Under the pieces are notes generated by a model. That model saw only the letters and a list, made by a program, of their open reading frames with translations, ran no database searches and was not told where the DNA came from. A DNA stretch of 64,000 nt from HK1 sp965202735 (GTDB taxonomy: Bacteria; Pseudomonadota; Gammaproteobacteria; HK1). Every line of letters starts with the position of its first letter. Position 1 is the first letter of the stretch. Below are positions 9,741 through 18,135 of the stretch, in pieces. The stretch covers positions 1,364,001 to 1,428,000 of the forward strand of contig OZ241844.1 in NCBI GenBank assembly GCA_965202735.1, given 5' to 3'. The position numbers and the translations under genes were made by a program.

Positions 9741-11582
9741 CTACTCCGTCCTCAGATTCCCACCGAAGCCGCCGACTATCTTGCCCGAACCGCCGTATTC
9801 GGAATAGAAGTTCCCGGTTATCACCTTCGGGAGAAGGCTCCCGCCGGCCCCGCCATCCGGCTGGGTGAAACTTCCGACCCAGTTGCCGGAGGCATCCGCT
9901 GCGGTTCCGCCGATGGCCCATCTGGTCTTGTTCACGGACTCGTCACCGGTCCAGTTACCTATATTGTTCCCGGTCGAGGACTTGATATCCGTCGACATCA
10001 GTTCGACGGACCAGTCCCGCGGACTGTCCGGCGACGCCCTGAGCGCACCGGTCTTGAAGTTGCTGATAGTCCCAGTGATCTTCCGGGTGTCGAAGTCCGC
10101 TGCAAACATGGCGTCCGCGACGAACTGGCCGGCATCGTTCGTTCCGGCGACGTGGCTGGTGAGCGCGTAAAGGCCGGCGGCCCCGCCCTCGTAGGTCGCC
10201 TTTCCCCTGACTAAATCGGGATTCGCCGAATCGACGCTCGCCGACTCCCCGTTCCGCTCGCCATAGAACGCGCTTGCGGTCAGGGCGCCGTCGTTCCCGG
10301 ACGTCTTGAGCCACCAGCCGTACATGGACCAGCCCACCTCATCCGGCTGCGTGACTTTGGCCTTCGGATCGTCGGCCTTGAACGTCCAGTCCACGTAGGT
10401 GTTCGCGTAATTGTGGGGGGCTACGCCCTGCTGCCCCAACAGCTCGACGCCCTCCTGACCGTTTATGTAGTACGTTCGCGCTGCGCACCGATCGCCGGAG
10501 GCCTTGGGCGTGCATGTGAAGGTGCCGGGGATGCCGTAGTAGGTGCCCTTGATCGTCACCTTGGTGCCACCGGCATCCGGTTCGTAGACCTTGTACCCGC
10601 CCACGCGGTCGAAGCCGAAACCGGTGCGCGCAATTCTTCGGCCGTAGCTAAACAGGGACCCCTGGGCCAGTATTCCGGTGGCGTCGTCATAGTCGCTGGG
10701 GTGCACGTCCTCGAGCGTTTGCAAGGTGCCTTCCGCCATATCGCCGTAGACATACGCCTCGTAGGTGTCGCCAGCGTCGGTCAAGGCGTACTTGTGTCCG
10801 GTCCAGCCCTTGATCGGGGCGACCGTCGTGCCCTTGTCGTGCTTGAGTTCCTTGACGACTTTCTCGATCTGCACGCGGAGCAGCAGGCTTGCAAAAACCG
10901 CATTCCGCCGACCTACGAATTCACTGGTTCGACCACCGGTACGGTGGGCAATACCGGCATACAGCTTGCCTGCCGTCTTCATCATCATCTCGTCGTCGGC
11001 CTTCTTCTTTGCGGCCATGGCGGCCGTGCGGTCGGACTTCCTGTCTTCCAGCTTTCCCTTGAGCACCCCGAGCCGCTCTTTGAGGTCGGCATGGTTGTCC
11101 GCACCGGACGCCGCAGCGACTGCCGCTCCGGCGTCCCTCACCTTCTGGTCGGCATCGGTGACCGTGGCGGCCCCGGAGTCGTCCGTCACCAAGTCGACTG
11201 CGGCCTTCGCCGCGTCGAGGACCTTGAGGGCGGTGGCCGCCGCGCGGGAAGTCTTCTTGTCGGCAAGGCTGTCATCAAGACCCTTGAGCCGCTTGTCGAG
11301 GGCGGCACGCTCCGCAGCGGACACCTTCATGACTGCCGTCCTGGCAGCCGCCACCTTCCTTTCGGCATCGGTGACCGCAGTGTCCCCGGAGTCGTCCGTC
11401 AACGCATCGACAGCCATCTTCGCCGCCTGGAGGTCGGTGTCCGCCGCGGTCACAAGCTGCTTCGTCGCCGGGTCCGGCGTCCTGGTGTTGCTGCTCCCCC
11501 CGCAGCCCGCAAGCGCCAGCATGGCCGCCAGGCACGCCGCCACGCCCAATCCGAAACCGGGAATCCTGGATGACGCCATCAT
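9741..11582 (-). CDS. Surface lipoprotein with transferrin-binding-protein-like C-terminal barrel
   Basis: This 613-residue lipoprotein has a signal peptide ending in the lipobox LALAGCGGS, so it is anchored through Cys. Next comes an alanine-rich helical region built from two related units of about 65 residues, each with a VxxxTDDSG...VTDAxxKV core and ending in DKKTSR or EDRKSDR. After a linker comes a Gly/Tyr/Trp-rich beta domain with GFGFDRVGGYKV and YGWWLKTSG. The end, GNFYSEYGGSGKIVGGFGG, resembles the closing strands of TbpB/NHBA-type barrels (pattern GxFYG...GGxF). Such proteins are displayed on the surface and bind host or environmental ligands. Start 11582 is chosen because GGAGG precedes it (ATGATG); 11579 is the alternative. 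The gene looks foreign: lower GC and inserted beside a broken dehydrogenase gene. Confidence 0.7.
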   Translation of the reverse strand: MMASSRIPGFGLGVAACLAAMLALAGCGGSSNTRTPDPATKQLVTAADTDLQAAKMAVDALTDDSGDTAVTDAERKVAAARTAVMKVSAAERAALDKRLKGLDDSLADKKTSRAAATALKVLDAAKAAVDLVTDDSGAATVTDADQKVRDAGAAVAAASGADNHADLKERLGVLKGKLEDRKSDRTAAMAAKKKADDEMMMKTAGKLYAGIAHRTGGRTSEFVGRRNAVFASLLLRVQIEKVVKELKHDKGTTVAPIKGWTGHKYALTDAGDTYEAYVYGDMAEGTLQTLEDVHPSDYDDATGILAQGSLFSYGRRIARTGFGFDRVGGYKVYEPDAGGTKVTIKGTYYGIPGTFTCTPKASGDRCAARTYYINGQEGVELLGQQGVAPHNYANTYVDWTFKADDPKAKVTQPDEVGWSMYGWWLKTSGNDGALTASAFYGERNGESASVDSANPDLVRGKATYEGGAAGLYALTSHVAGTNDAGQFVADAMFAADFDTRKITGTISNFKTGALRASPDSPRDWSVELMSTDIKSSTGNNIGNWTGDESVNKTRWAIGGTAADASGNWVGSFTQPDGGAGGSLLPKVITGNFYSEYGGSGKIVGGFGGNLRTE

Positions 11583-11599
11583 CACGAAACCTCCATTCA

Positions 11600-11716
11600 T
11601 CATAGAGGCCCCGTGAAGAGGCCCCGTGAAGAGGCCCCGTGAAGAGCGTGGGTCCAGTCTAATCTGTCCGCTCAGGACAGGCAATAACTGGTCTCAACAT
11701 AACTGGTGTCAACATG
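11600..11716. promoter_or_regulatory. Repeat-bearing leader/promoter region of the lipoprotein gene
   Basis: Upstream of the lipoprotein start lie three tandem 13-bp units GAGGCCCCGTGAA (about 11605-11645) and two direct 15-bp units TAACTGGTSTCAACA (11688-11717). On the minus strand a TTGACA hexamer (11712-11707) could be a -35 box, although the -10 is poor. The paired 15-mers could be a regulator-binding site. This is inferred from pattern only. Confidence 0.35.
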
Positions 11717-11718
11717 AA

Positions 11719-11776
11719 TCGCACCACAATTCCACCACGGTCCAGCCTCTTCCGGGCGCTGGCGGGAATTGCCGAC
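11719..11776. mobile_element. Half copy of element R2
   Basis: The stretch from GAATCGCACCACAATTCC to GGGCGCTGGCGGGAATTGC is the reverse complement of the first half of the R2 element at 59892. The other half is missing. It lies between the lipoprotein gene and the downstream dehydrogenase gene. Confidence 0.6.
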
Positions 11777-11851
11777 CATCCGCTGCTTCCGATCGGTGCG
11801 GAAATCACGGGATATCGTCGTGGCTCGGGGGTTCGCGTTCACTGTGCCGGC

Positions 11852-11942
11852 GGCTCAGCTCCGGGGACGGAGGTTGCCGGGCCAGATGGTGCGAGCCGCA
11901 GTGCGGTCAATGGCTCAGCTCCGGGGGCGGAGGTTGCCGGGG
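11852..11942. repeat. 60-bp-period duplication of the 3' end of the dehydrogenase gene
   Basis: GGCTCAGCTCCGGGGACGG at 11852 recurs at 11912 with one change and spans the stop codon of the minus-strand gene ending at 11915. The extra copy lies outside the gene. It is one of several such boundary duplications in the window. Confidence 0.7.
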
Positions 11943-14353
11943 TCGTGGCGGGCCTCGGCGAGCACGCGCGCCGGGCGGCGCTCGCCCAGCACCATGACCT
12001 CCAGCCCGGTACCCGGCGCCGCGTGCTCCGGCCGCACGTAGCCGAACGCGAGCGAGGCGCCCACGCTCGGGCCCCAGGCCCCCGACGACACCGCGCCGGT
12101 GCGCTCGCCGCCGGCGAGGATCGCCTCGCCGCCGAGGCAGTCGGCATCCGCGGCGTCGACCTCCAGGTAGGCGCACTGCCAGGGCCGGTCGCGGCGCGCG
12201 GCGCTGCGGCGGGTGGCCTCCAGCCCGATGAACCCGCCCGGCTTGTCGAGGCGGGCGAAGCGCATCACGTCCGCCTCCGGCAGGGTCACCTCGCTGATGA
12301 GCTCGGACGCCCCCTTGAACATCTTCTCCATGCGCATCGCGTTCATCGCGAACGAGCCGTAGTGCGCGATGCCGAGCTCCCCGCCGGCGGACCACAGGGC
12401 CTCGAAGACCTCCGGCAGGTCCGCCGCCGGCACGTGCAGCTCCCAGCCGAGCTCCCCGGCGTAGGAGAGCCGCAGCGCGCGCACCCCGGCGCCGGCGACG
12501 GTGATGCGCCGGGCGGTGAGCCAGGGGAAGGAGGCGTTGTCGAGCGGCGCCCGCGTCACCCGGGCGAGCACCTCGCGCGAGCGCGGTCCCTGGAGCGCGA
12601 CCGCGCCGTGGTCCCGCGAGACGTTCTCGATGCGGACCCGCTCGCCGGGACGGCGGTGCCGGTCCAGCCAGTCCAGCATCCGTCGTTCGAAGAAGGCGGC
12701 GAGGACGAAGCGGAAGCGGTCCTCGCCGGTCCGGACCACCGTGGTCTCCGCCTCGATCGTGCCCTTCCCGTTCAGGACGTGGCCGAGCACGATGCCGCCG
12801 GCGTCGCCGGAGCCGCCCGGGACGCGGTTCGCGATCATGCGGCTCGTGAAGGGCTCGGCGTCCGGCCCCGACACGTCGATCTTCGCGAAGGCGGAGATGT
12901 CCATGATGCCGACCCGCTCGCGCACCGCCTCCACCTCCCGCGCGACCATGTCGTACCACCCGGGCCGGCGGAACGAGTAGAGGTCGCGCGCGGCGAGCCC
13001 GTCGCGGGCGAACCAGCGGGGACGCTCCCAGCCGAAGACCTCCTCGTGCACCGCGCCGGCCTCGGCCAGGCGGTGGTGGAGCGGGCTCGGCCCGACGGGC
13101 CGGCCCGCAAGCCGGTTCAGGTGCGGGTACGGGAGCTCGTGGCGCAGCAGGTAGTCCTCGCGCGCCCTGGTCACCGCGTAGTCGCGGTCGGCGAAATCGC
13201 CGTAGCGGCGCGGGTCGAACTCGCGCATCGAGACCTCCGCCGCCCCGTGCACCATCCACTGGGCGAGGTACCTGCCCGCGCCCGGCCCCCATCCGATACC
13301 GATCTGGCACCCGCAGCAGCACCAGTAGTTCACGAGCCCGGGCGCGGGCCCGAGCAGCATGTTGCCGTCCGGCGGGTGGGTGATGGCGCCGTGCACCGCG
13401 CGCCTGATGCCGAGCTCGGACAGGACCGGCATGCGCTCCATGGCGTTCTCCAGCCACGGCATGACGCGGTCGTAGTCGGGCTCGAACAGCTCGTTCTCCG
13501 CCTCCCACGGCGCGCCGTCGAGCCACACGCTGTTGGGGTTCGCCTTCTCGTAGATGCCGATGAGCCCGGACTTCTGCTCCATGCGGACATAGCCCGAGAC
13601 CCTGGCGTCGTCGCGCACCACCGGCAGTTCGCGGTCGAGCTCGCGGAACTCCGGCACCGGCTCGGTGACGAGGTAGTGGTGGGTCATGCAGGTGATCGGC
13701 AGCTCCAGCCCGTTCCACTGCCCGATCCGTCGCGCCCAGGCCCCGCCCGCGTTCACCACGTGCTCGCACACGTAGTCGCCCTGCTCGGTGGCCACGCGCC
13801 ACTCGCCGTTCGGCTCGGGCCGGATTCCGGTGACGCGGTTGCGGCGCACGACCTTCGCCCCGCCCCGGCGGGCGCCGGCGGCGAGCGCGAACGCGGCGCC
13901 GGCCGGGTCGACGTGGCCGTCCTCCGGCGTCCACAGCGCCGCCCTGACCCCGTCGAGGTTGTAGAAGGGGTGGAGCCGGCGGATGGCGTCCGGGCCCACG
14001 ATCTCCATCGGGTGTCCGAGCGCGGCGCCGACGCTCGTGGTGTAGCGCAGCCAGTCGAGCTCGTCGTCGGAGTAGGCGACGCGGAGCGAGCCGCAGTCGT
14101 GGAAGGTGACGGACTGGCCGGTCTCCGCCTCGATGCGCCGGTAGAGGTCGATCGCGTAGCCCGCCATGCGTCCGAGCCCGTAGCTCGACGTGGAGTGCGT
14201 GACCTGTCCGGCCGCGTGCCAGGTCGATCCGGAGGTGAGCTCGCCCTTCTCGAGCAGCACGCAGTCCGACCAGCCCTCGTGGACGAGGTGGTAGGCGAGG
14301 GAGCATCCGAGGATGCCCCCGCCGACGATGACGACGCGCGCGTGAGTGGTCAC
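11915..14353 (-). CDS. FAD-dependent dimethylglycine/sarcosine dehydrogenase-type enzyme with GcvT domains
   Basis: This 812-residue cytosolic enzyme has an N-terminal DAO/FAD domain and C-terminal folate-binding GcvT domains. The FAD fingerprint is VVIVGGGILGCSLAYHL. ELTSGSTWHAAGQ contains the histidine that carries covalent FAD in dimethylglycine dehydrogenases (by homology). The GcvT part shows RVGIMDISAFAKIDVSG, LRLSYAGELGWELHVP and the terminal GWGPSVGASLAFGYV-like block. The expected reaction is oxidative N-demethylation of a methylated glycine, passing one-carbon units to tetrahydrofolate. The start is GTG 14353, preceded by GGGAG and giving VTTHARVV; no ATG fits. A Rieske oxygenase gene lies divergently 345 bp away. 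A paralogue is at 27117. Confidence 0.85.
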   Translation of the reverse strand: MTTHARVVIVGGGILGCSLAYHLVHEGWSDCVLLEKGELTSGSTWHAAGQVTHSTSSYGLGRMAGYAIDLYRRIEAETGQSVTFHDCGSLRVAYSDDELDWLRYTTSVGAALGHPMEIVGPDAIRRLHPFYNLDGVRAALWTPEDGHVDPAGAAFALAAGARRGGAKVVRRNRVTGIRPEPNGEWRVATEQGDYVCEHVVNAGGAWARRIGQWNGLELPITCMTHHYLVTEPVPEFRELDRELPVVRDDARVSGYVRMEQKSGLIGIYEKANPNSVWLDGAPWEAENELFEPDYDRVMPWLENAMERMPVLSELGIRRAVHGAITHPPDGNMLLGPAPGLVNYWCCCGCQIGIGWGPGAGRYLAQWMVHGAAEVSMREFDPRRYGDFADRDYAVTRAREDYLLRHELPYPHLNRLAGRPVGPSPLHHRLAEAGAVHEEVFGWERPRWFARDGLAARDLYSFRRPGWYDMVAREVEAVRERVGIMDISAFAKIDVSGPDAEPFTSRMIANRVPGGSGDAGGIVLGHVLNGKGTIEAETTVVRTGEDRFRFVLAAFFERRMLDWLDRHRRPGERVRIENVSRDHGAVALQGPRSREVLARVTRAPLDNASFPWLTARRITVAGAGVRALRLSYAGELGWELHVPAADLPEVFEALWSAGGELGIAHYGSFAMNAMRMEKMFKGASELISEVTLPEADVMRFARLDKPGGFIGLEATRRSAARRDRPWQCAYLEVDAADADCLGGEAILAGGERTGAVSSGAWGPSVGASLAFGYVRPEHAAPGTGLEVMVLGERRPARVLAEARHDPGNLRPRS

Positions 14354-14698
14354 CCGGCGGCTCCCGCGGCTGGAATTCCGGGTGAGGTTCCGGCCGGGGC
14401 TCGACGAGCGGCGCGGGGATGCCCGGGCATGGAGCGGTGGTCTTCCATGCCGGAGGGCCGGCGGCGGAGCCGACACCCGGGCCCGCGTGATCGCCCGGGC
14501 ATGGAGCGGTGGTCTTCCATGCCGGGGGACCTGGCTCCGGAAGGCACTGGGTCGTGGCCGCTTCGCTCCACCGGAAAGCCGTGACTGGACGCCGCGTTCA
14601 CGGCGCGAATTTCGCAACGAAAATTCCCTCGACGCAACCGGCGATCGCGGATTACGCTTCGCGCGCTCCGGGCCGCCGGGCCCGGGAGGTGCGAGGCC
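14354..14698. repeat. Divergent spacer with a 72-bp-period duplication
   Basis: This spacer separates the two divergent starts. A 33-bp block beginning GCCCGGGCATGGAGCGGTGG occurs at 14421 and again at 14493. Within each block CATGGA and TCCATG form a small palindrome, so the pair could act as duplicated operator sites (inference). No gene was recognised. Confidence 0.55.
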
Positions 14699-15781
14699 AT
14701 GAGCACGAGTCCGGTATACGCCCTCGACGCCGCGCATTACACCGACGCCGCCCGCTTCGAGCGCGAGCAGGAGCGCATCTTCCGGCGCACGTGGCAGTGC
14801 GCGGGGCACGTCTCGCAACTGGAGCGCCCCGGCGACTACTTCGCGCTCGAGCTTCACGGGCGGAGCCTCTTCTGCGTGAAGGATCGCGAGGGGGTCGTCC
14901 GCGCCTTCTACAACGCCTGCCGGCACCGCGCCCACCAGCTCGTGGAGGGAAGCGGCCGCGCGCGGGTGCTGGTGTGCCCGTACCACGCCTGGACCTACGG
15001 GCTCGACGGCCGGCTTCGCGCCGCTCCCGGCGCCGGCAGGACGCCGGGGTTCGACGTGTCCGGGATCGGTCTCACCCCGGTGCGGAGCGAGATCCTCGGC
15101 GGGTTCATGTTCGTCAACCTCGACCCGGACGCGGCCCCGATGGAGGCATGGTATCCGGGCATCTCGGCCGCGCTCGCCGAGTACCTGCCGGACTCCGAAC
15201 GGCTGCGGCCGGTGTGTACGCACGAGGTGGTGGAGCGCTGCAACTGGAAGGTGTCGGTCGAGAACTACAGCGAGTGCTACCACTGCCGGCTGAACCACCC
15301 CACGTTCTCGAGCGGCGTGGTCGAGGCCGACAGCTACGACATCGTCCCGCACGGGCACGTGCTGCGCCACGTGACGAAGTCGGTGCCGGTGGAGTCGCTG
15401 AGCTATCGTGTCGACCCCGACGCCCACCCGCACGCGCTCGACTACACCTCCTGGTTCCTGTGGCCGACGTTCTCGTTCCAGGTCTATCCCGGCAACGTCC
15501 TCAACACCTACGCCTGGCAGGCGGTGGACCGCCGGACGACGCGCGTGGTCCGCCAGTGGTTCGCGGCCGACGGCGTGGAGCCGGGCCTGATCGAGGCCCT
15601 GGCCGAGCAGGACCTGCGCACCACGGTGGCCGAGGACGTGCGGCTGGTGGAGTCGGTGCAGCGGGGCCTGGAGAGCGGGGGCTATCGACCGGCGCCGCTG
15701 ATCATCGATCCGGCGGGGGGAGTGAACAGCGAGCACTCGATCCGGGCGCTGTACGAGTGGCTGGGGGAGGCGATGGCGTAG
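14699..15781 (+). CDS. Rieske non-haem iron oxygenase, betaine/carnitine demethylase type (oxygenase subunit)
   Basis: This 360-residue oxygenase component has the Rieske [2Fe-2S] ligands CRHRAHQ and CPYHAWTYG near residues 69-96. The catalytic iron site lies in ENYSECYHCRLNHPTF near residues 190-205. The ECYHC..xH signature, with Glu as the bridging residue, is typical of the GbcA/Stc2/CntA group that oxidatively removes methyl groups or cleaves quaternary ammonium compounds. Together with the divergent dimethylglycine-type dehydrogenase, this suggests the sequence betaine to dimethylglycine to sarcosine. The reductase partner is not in the window. The final 20 residues differ little from family length. 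Stachydrine, betaine and carnitine cannot be told apart by eye. Confidence 0.82.
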   Translation: MSTSPVYALDAAHYTDAARFEREQERIFRRTWQCAGHVSQLERPGDYFALELHGRSLFCVKDREGVVRAFYNACRHRAHQLVEGSGRARVLVCPYHAWTYGLDGRLRAAPGAGRTPGFDVSGIGLTPVRSEILGGFMFVNLDPDAAPMEAWYPGISAALAEYLPDSERLRPVCTHEVVERCNWKVSVENYSECYHCRLNHPTFSSGVVEADSYDIVPHGHVLRHVTKSVPVESLSYRVDPDAHPHALDYTSWFLWPTFSFQVYPGNVLNTYAWQAVDRRTTRVVRQWFAADGVEPGLIEALAEQDLRTTVAEDVRLVESVQRGLESGGYRPAPLIIDPAGGVNSEHSIRALYEWLGEAMA

Positions 15782-15826
15782 CGGGCCGGACCCGGGGGCA
15801 CGTCCGATCGGAATTCTCTCATATCC

Positions 15827-15854
15827 TTGTAAATCCGGATTCCTTGTCCATAAT
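15827..15854 (+). promoter_or_regulatory. Candidate promoter of the AAA_14 ATPase gene
   Basis: TTGTAA (15827-15832) and CATAAT (15849-15854) are 16 bp apart in a locally AT-rich patch. ATG 15862 follows only 8 bp later, so the transcript may be leaderless or have a very short leader. An ATCCTTG...CAAGGAT inverted pair (15823 and 15857) brackets the boxes and could be an operator. Confidence 0.4.
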
Positions 15855-15861
15855 TGCAAGG

Positions 15862-17061
15862 ATGTCGGATCGTGCGATACCGCGCTTCCTGAACGCCCGC
15901 CTGGAGGAACGCCTGCGGCAGTTCCCGGCTGTCGCACTTCTGGGGCCGCGTCAGGTCGGGAAGACAACGCTGGCGCGAACCCTGGCGGAGACGAGGGCCG
16001 GAAGCGGACCGGGGGTCATCGAGACCGGGTTGTACCTGGATTTGGAGAGCCCGGTCGATCAGGAGAAGCTGGCCGACGCGCGCGGCTACCTCGGCACGAA
16101 GCGCGGCCGGCTGGTGATACTGGACGAGATCCACCGTGCCCCGCAGCTCTTTCGGACGCTGCGGGGCGTCATCGACGAGCGCGTCCGCAGCGGCGAGCGG
16201 TCGGGGCAGTTCCTGCTGCTCGGCTCGGCCTCGCTCGATCTGCTGCGGCAATCGGGGGAGAGCCTCGCCGGCCGGATCGCGTATCTGGAGCTCGGCCCGC
16301 TGGACGTCCGCGAGCTTGCGGCGCGCCATCAGACGCGCCTGTGGACGCGAGGCGGTTTCCCACGCAGCTTTCTCGCGCCGACCGACGCAGACAGCGCGGT
16401 CTGGCGTGAACAATTCATCCGGACCTACCTCGAACGCGATATTCCGGCCCTCGGACCGCGGATTCCGGCCCAGACGCTGCGTCGGTTCTGGACCATGCTC
16501 GCGCACTCGCAGGGCGGCCTGTGGAACGCCGCGTCCGTGGCCCGAAGCCTCGCGGTGGATGGCAAGACAGTAGCCCGGTACGTCGATCTGCTGGCCGACC
16601 TCCTGCTGGTGCGCCGGCTGCCGCCGTTTCACGCCAACGTCCGCAAGCGGCTGGCGAAGTCACCGAAGGTCTATGTGCGCGACAGCGGCATCGTCCACGC
16701 GCTGCTGCGGCTCGATGACCTGGAGAGTGTGCTCGGTCATCCGATTGCGGGCGCGAGCTGGGAGGGCTTCGTCATCGAGACGCTGCTGCGGGCGGCCCCG
16801 GAGCGTGCCGAGGCCAGCTTCTATCGCACGGCCAGCGGTGTCGAGATCGACCTCGTGCTTGAATTGCCGGGCGGTCGGCTCTGGGCCGTCGAGATCAAGC
16901 GTGGGCCTGCCCCGGCCGTCAGCAGGGGCTTTCGGGTCGCGCTGGACGACGTGCGGCCGGACCGGGCGTTCATCGTCCACGGCGGCGAGGACCGCTATCC
17001 GAAGGGAGACGGCGTGGAGGCGGTCGGGCTGAGGGAGCTTGCGAACGAGCTGGCGGGCTGA
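15862..17061 (+). CDS. AAA_14 / DUF4143 family ATPase
   Basis: This 399-residue protein is of the AAA_14-DUF4143 type, common as single genes in bacteria and archaea and without a settled role. Walker A is GPRQVGKTTLA near residue 27, Walker B is LVILDEIHRAP near residue 87, and the sensor is LLLGSASLDLLRQSGESLAGR. The C-terminal DUF4143 nuclease-like half includes YVRDSGIVHALLRL, GASWEGFVIE and EIDLVLELPGGRLWAVEIKRG, matching the family pattern D...E.K. ATG 15862 overlaps CAAGGATG. It appears as a stand-alone cassette with its own promoter, which fits frequent horizontal transfer of this family. Confidence 0.85.
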   Translation: MSDRAIPRFLNARLEERLRQFPAVALLGPRQVGKTTLARTLAETRAGSGPGVIETGLYLDLESPVDQEKLADARGYLGTKRGRLVILDEIHRAPQLFRTLRGVIDERVRSGERSGQFLLLGSASLDLLRQSGESLAGRIAYLELGPLDVRELAARHQTRLWTRGGFPRSFLAPTDADSAVWREQFIRTYLERDIPALGPRIPAQTLRRFWTMLAHSQGGLWNAASVARSLAVDGKTVARYVDLLADLLLVRRLPPFHANVRKRLAKSPKVYVRDSGIVHALLRLDDLESVLGHPIAGASWEGFVIETLLRAAPERAEASFYRTASGVEIDLVLELPGGRLWAVEIKRGPAPAVSRGFRVALDDVRPDRAFIVHGGEDRYPKGDGVEAVGLRELANELAG

Positions 17062-17364
17062 ACGGTGCCAGCACGCCCCGAACCGCGCCGCGAGCGAGAT
17101 TCGACTCGGACGGATCGAGGAAGAACGTCGAGACGAGGCACTGCCTTCGACTCCAGGGCTCTCCAGAAGTCGTGACGAGCGGTTCATCAGACCCTCGCGC
17201 CGGCCCTTCGATGCCGGAAGACCGCCCGTCACCGTGCGATCTTCCGTCTGGGCGGTCAATGACCGCGACTTTTGAATGGTCCTGCCTTCGACTCGAAAGG
17301 GCTGGACAGCACCCGGACCGGGCACGGATAGTCGCGGTTGCCCGCGGCAAGGCAGCCGCCATCG
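17062..17364. other. Spacer carrying element R3
   Basis: Apart from the R3 element and its flanking duplication, no gene was recognised. The last 70 bp lead into the dehydrogenase operon starting at 17365. Confidence 0.5.
17141..17294. mobile_element. Short mobile element R3, copy b (17154-17281) with perfect 13-bp target duplication
   Basis: This 128-bp element is inverted relative to copy a. It starts CAGGGCTCTCCAGAAGTCG and ends GACTTTTGAATGGTC. The flanks are the identical 13-mer CTGCCTTCGACTC (17141-17153 and 17282-17294). It is nearly identical to the copy at 60273, which points to recent activity. Confidence 0.85.
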
Positions 17365-18135
17365 ATGGAGGCAGACCCGAACGTGCGTGAACGTGAAGTG
17401 ATGCTCGTCACCGGCGCGAGCCGGGGGATCGGCGCGGCCTGCGCGCTGCTCGCGGCCGAGCGCGGATACGACGTGGCGATCAGCTACCGGCGCGACGCCG
17501 GCGCGGCCGAGTCCGTCGCCGAACGGGCGCGGGCCCACGGCGCCCGGACGGCGACGGTCCGGGCGGACGTCGCGGACGAGGACGACGTGGAGCGGATGTT
17601 CGCCGCCGTCGACACCGAGCTCGGAACCCTCGCGGTGCTGGTCAACAACGCCGGCACCCTCGGCCTCCAGATGCGGCTCGACGAGATGGCCGTCGAACGG
17701 GTCGAGCGCACGTTGCGGGTCAACGTCCTCGGCGTGTTCCTGTGCTGCCGCGCCGCGGTGCGCCGCATGTCCACGCGCCACGGCGGCGCCGGCGGGCGCA
17801 TCGTGAACGTCTCCTCCGTGGCGGCCCGGATAGGCGGAGCGCGCGAGTACGTCGACTACGCGGCGTCGAAGGGCGCGGTGGACACCATGACCGTGGGCCT
17901 CGCGAACGAGGTGGCGGAGGAAGGCATCCGCGTCAACGCGGTCCGGCCGGGGATCATCCACACCGGGATCCACGCCCTCGGCGGCGAGCCGGGCCGGGTG
18001 GACCGGCTCAGGGCCGTGGTCCCCATGAAGCGCGGCGGAGATCCGGCCGAGGTCGCCCGCGCCGTCCTGTGGCTCGCCTCGGAAGAGTCCTCGTACTGCA
18101 CCGGCTCGTCCGTCGACGTGTCGGGAGGACGCTGA
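17365..18135 (+). CDS. Short-chain dehydrogenase/reductase (YgfF-like)
   Basis: This 256-residue classical SDR has the cofactor motif TGASRGIGAA, the structural NNAG, the catalytic Ser in VNVSSVAAR, and YVDYAASKGAV giving YxxxK. Arg/Arg after the second strand (SYRRDAG) favours NADP(H). The substrate is unknown; the closest naming group is the glucose-1-dehydrogenase/YgfF type. ATG 17365 is the most plausible start, with GTG 17383 and ATG 17401 as alternatives. The next gene starts directly after the stop codon (18136), so the two are probably co-translated. Confidence 0.8.
   Translation: MEADPNVREREVMLVTGASRGIGAACALLAAERGYDVAISYRRDAGAAESVAERARAHGARTATVRADVADEDDVERMFAAVDTELGTLAVLVNNAGTLGLQMRLDEMAVERVERTLRVNVLGVFLCCRAAVRRMSTRHGGAGGRIVNVSSVAARIGGAREYVDYAASKGAVDTMTVGLANEVAEEGIRVNAVRPGIIHTGIHALGGEPGRVDRLRAVVPMKRGGDPAEVARAVLWLASEESSYCTGSSVDVSGGR

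Noticed and set aside
11915..15967. A 1350-codon open frame on the minus strand covering both the dehydrogenase and the antisense of the Rieske gene
   Set aside because: Only the part downstream of GTG 14353 has domain signal. The upstream part is antisense to a clearly conserved Rieske gene and is open because of high GC.
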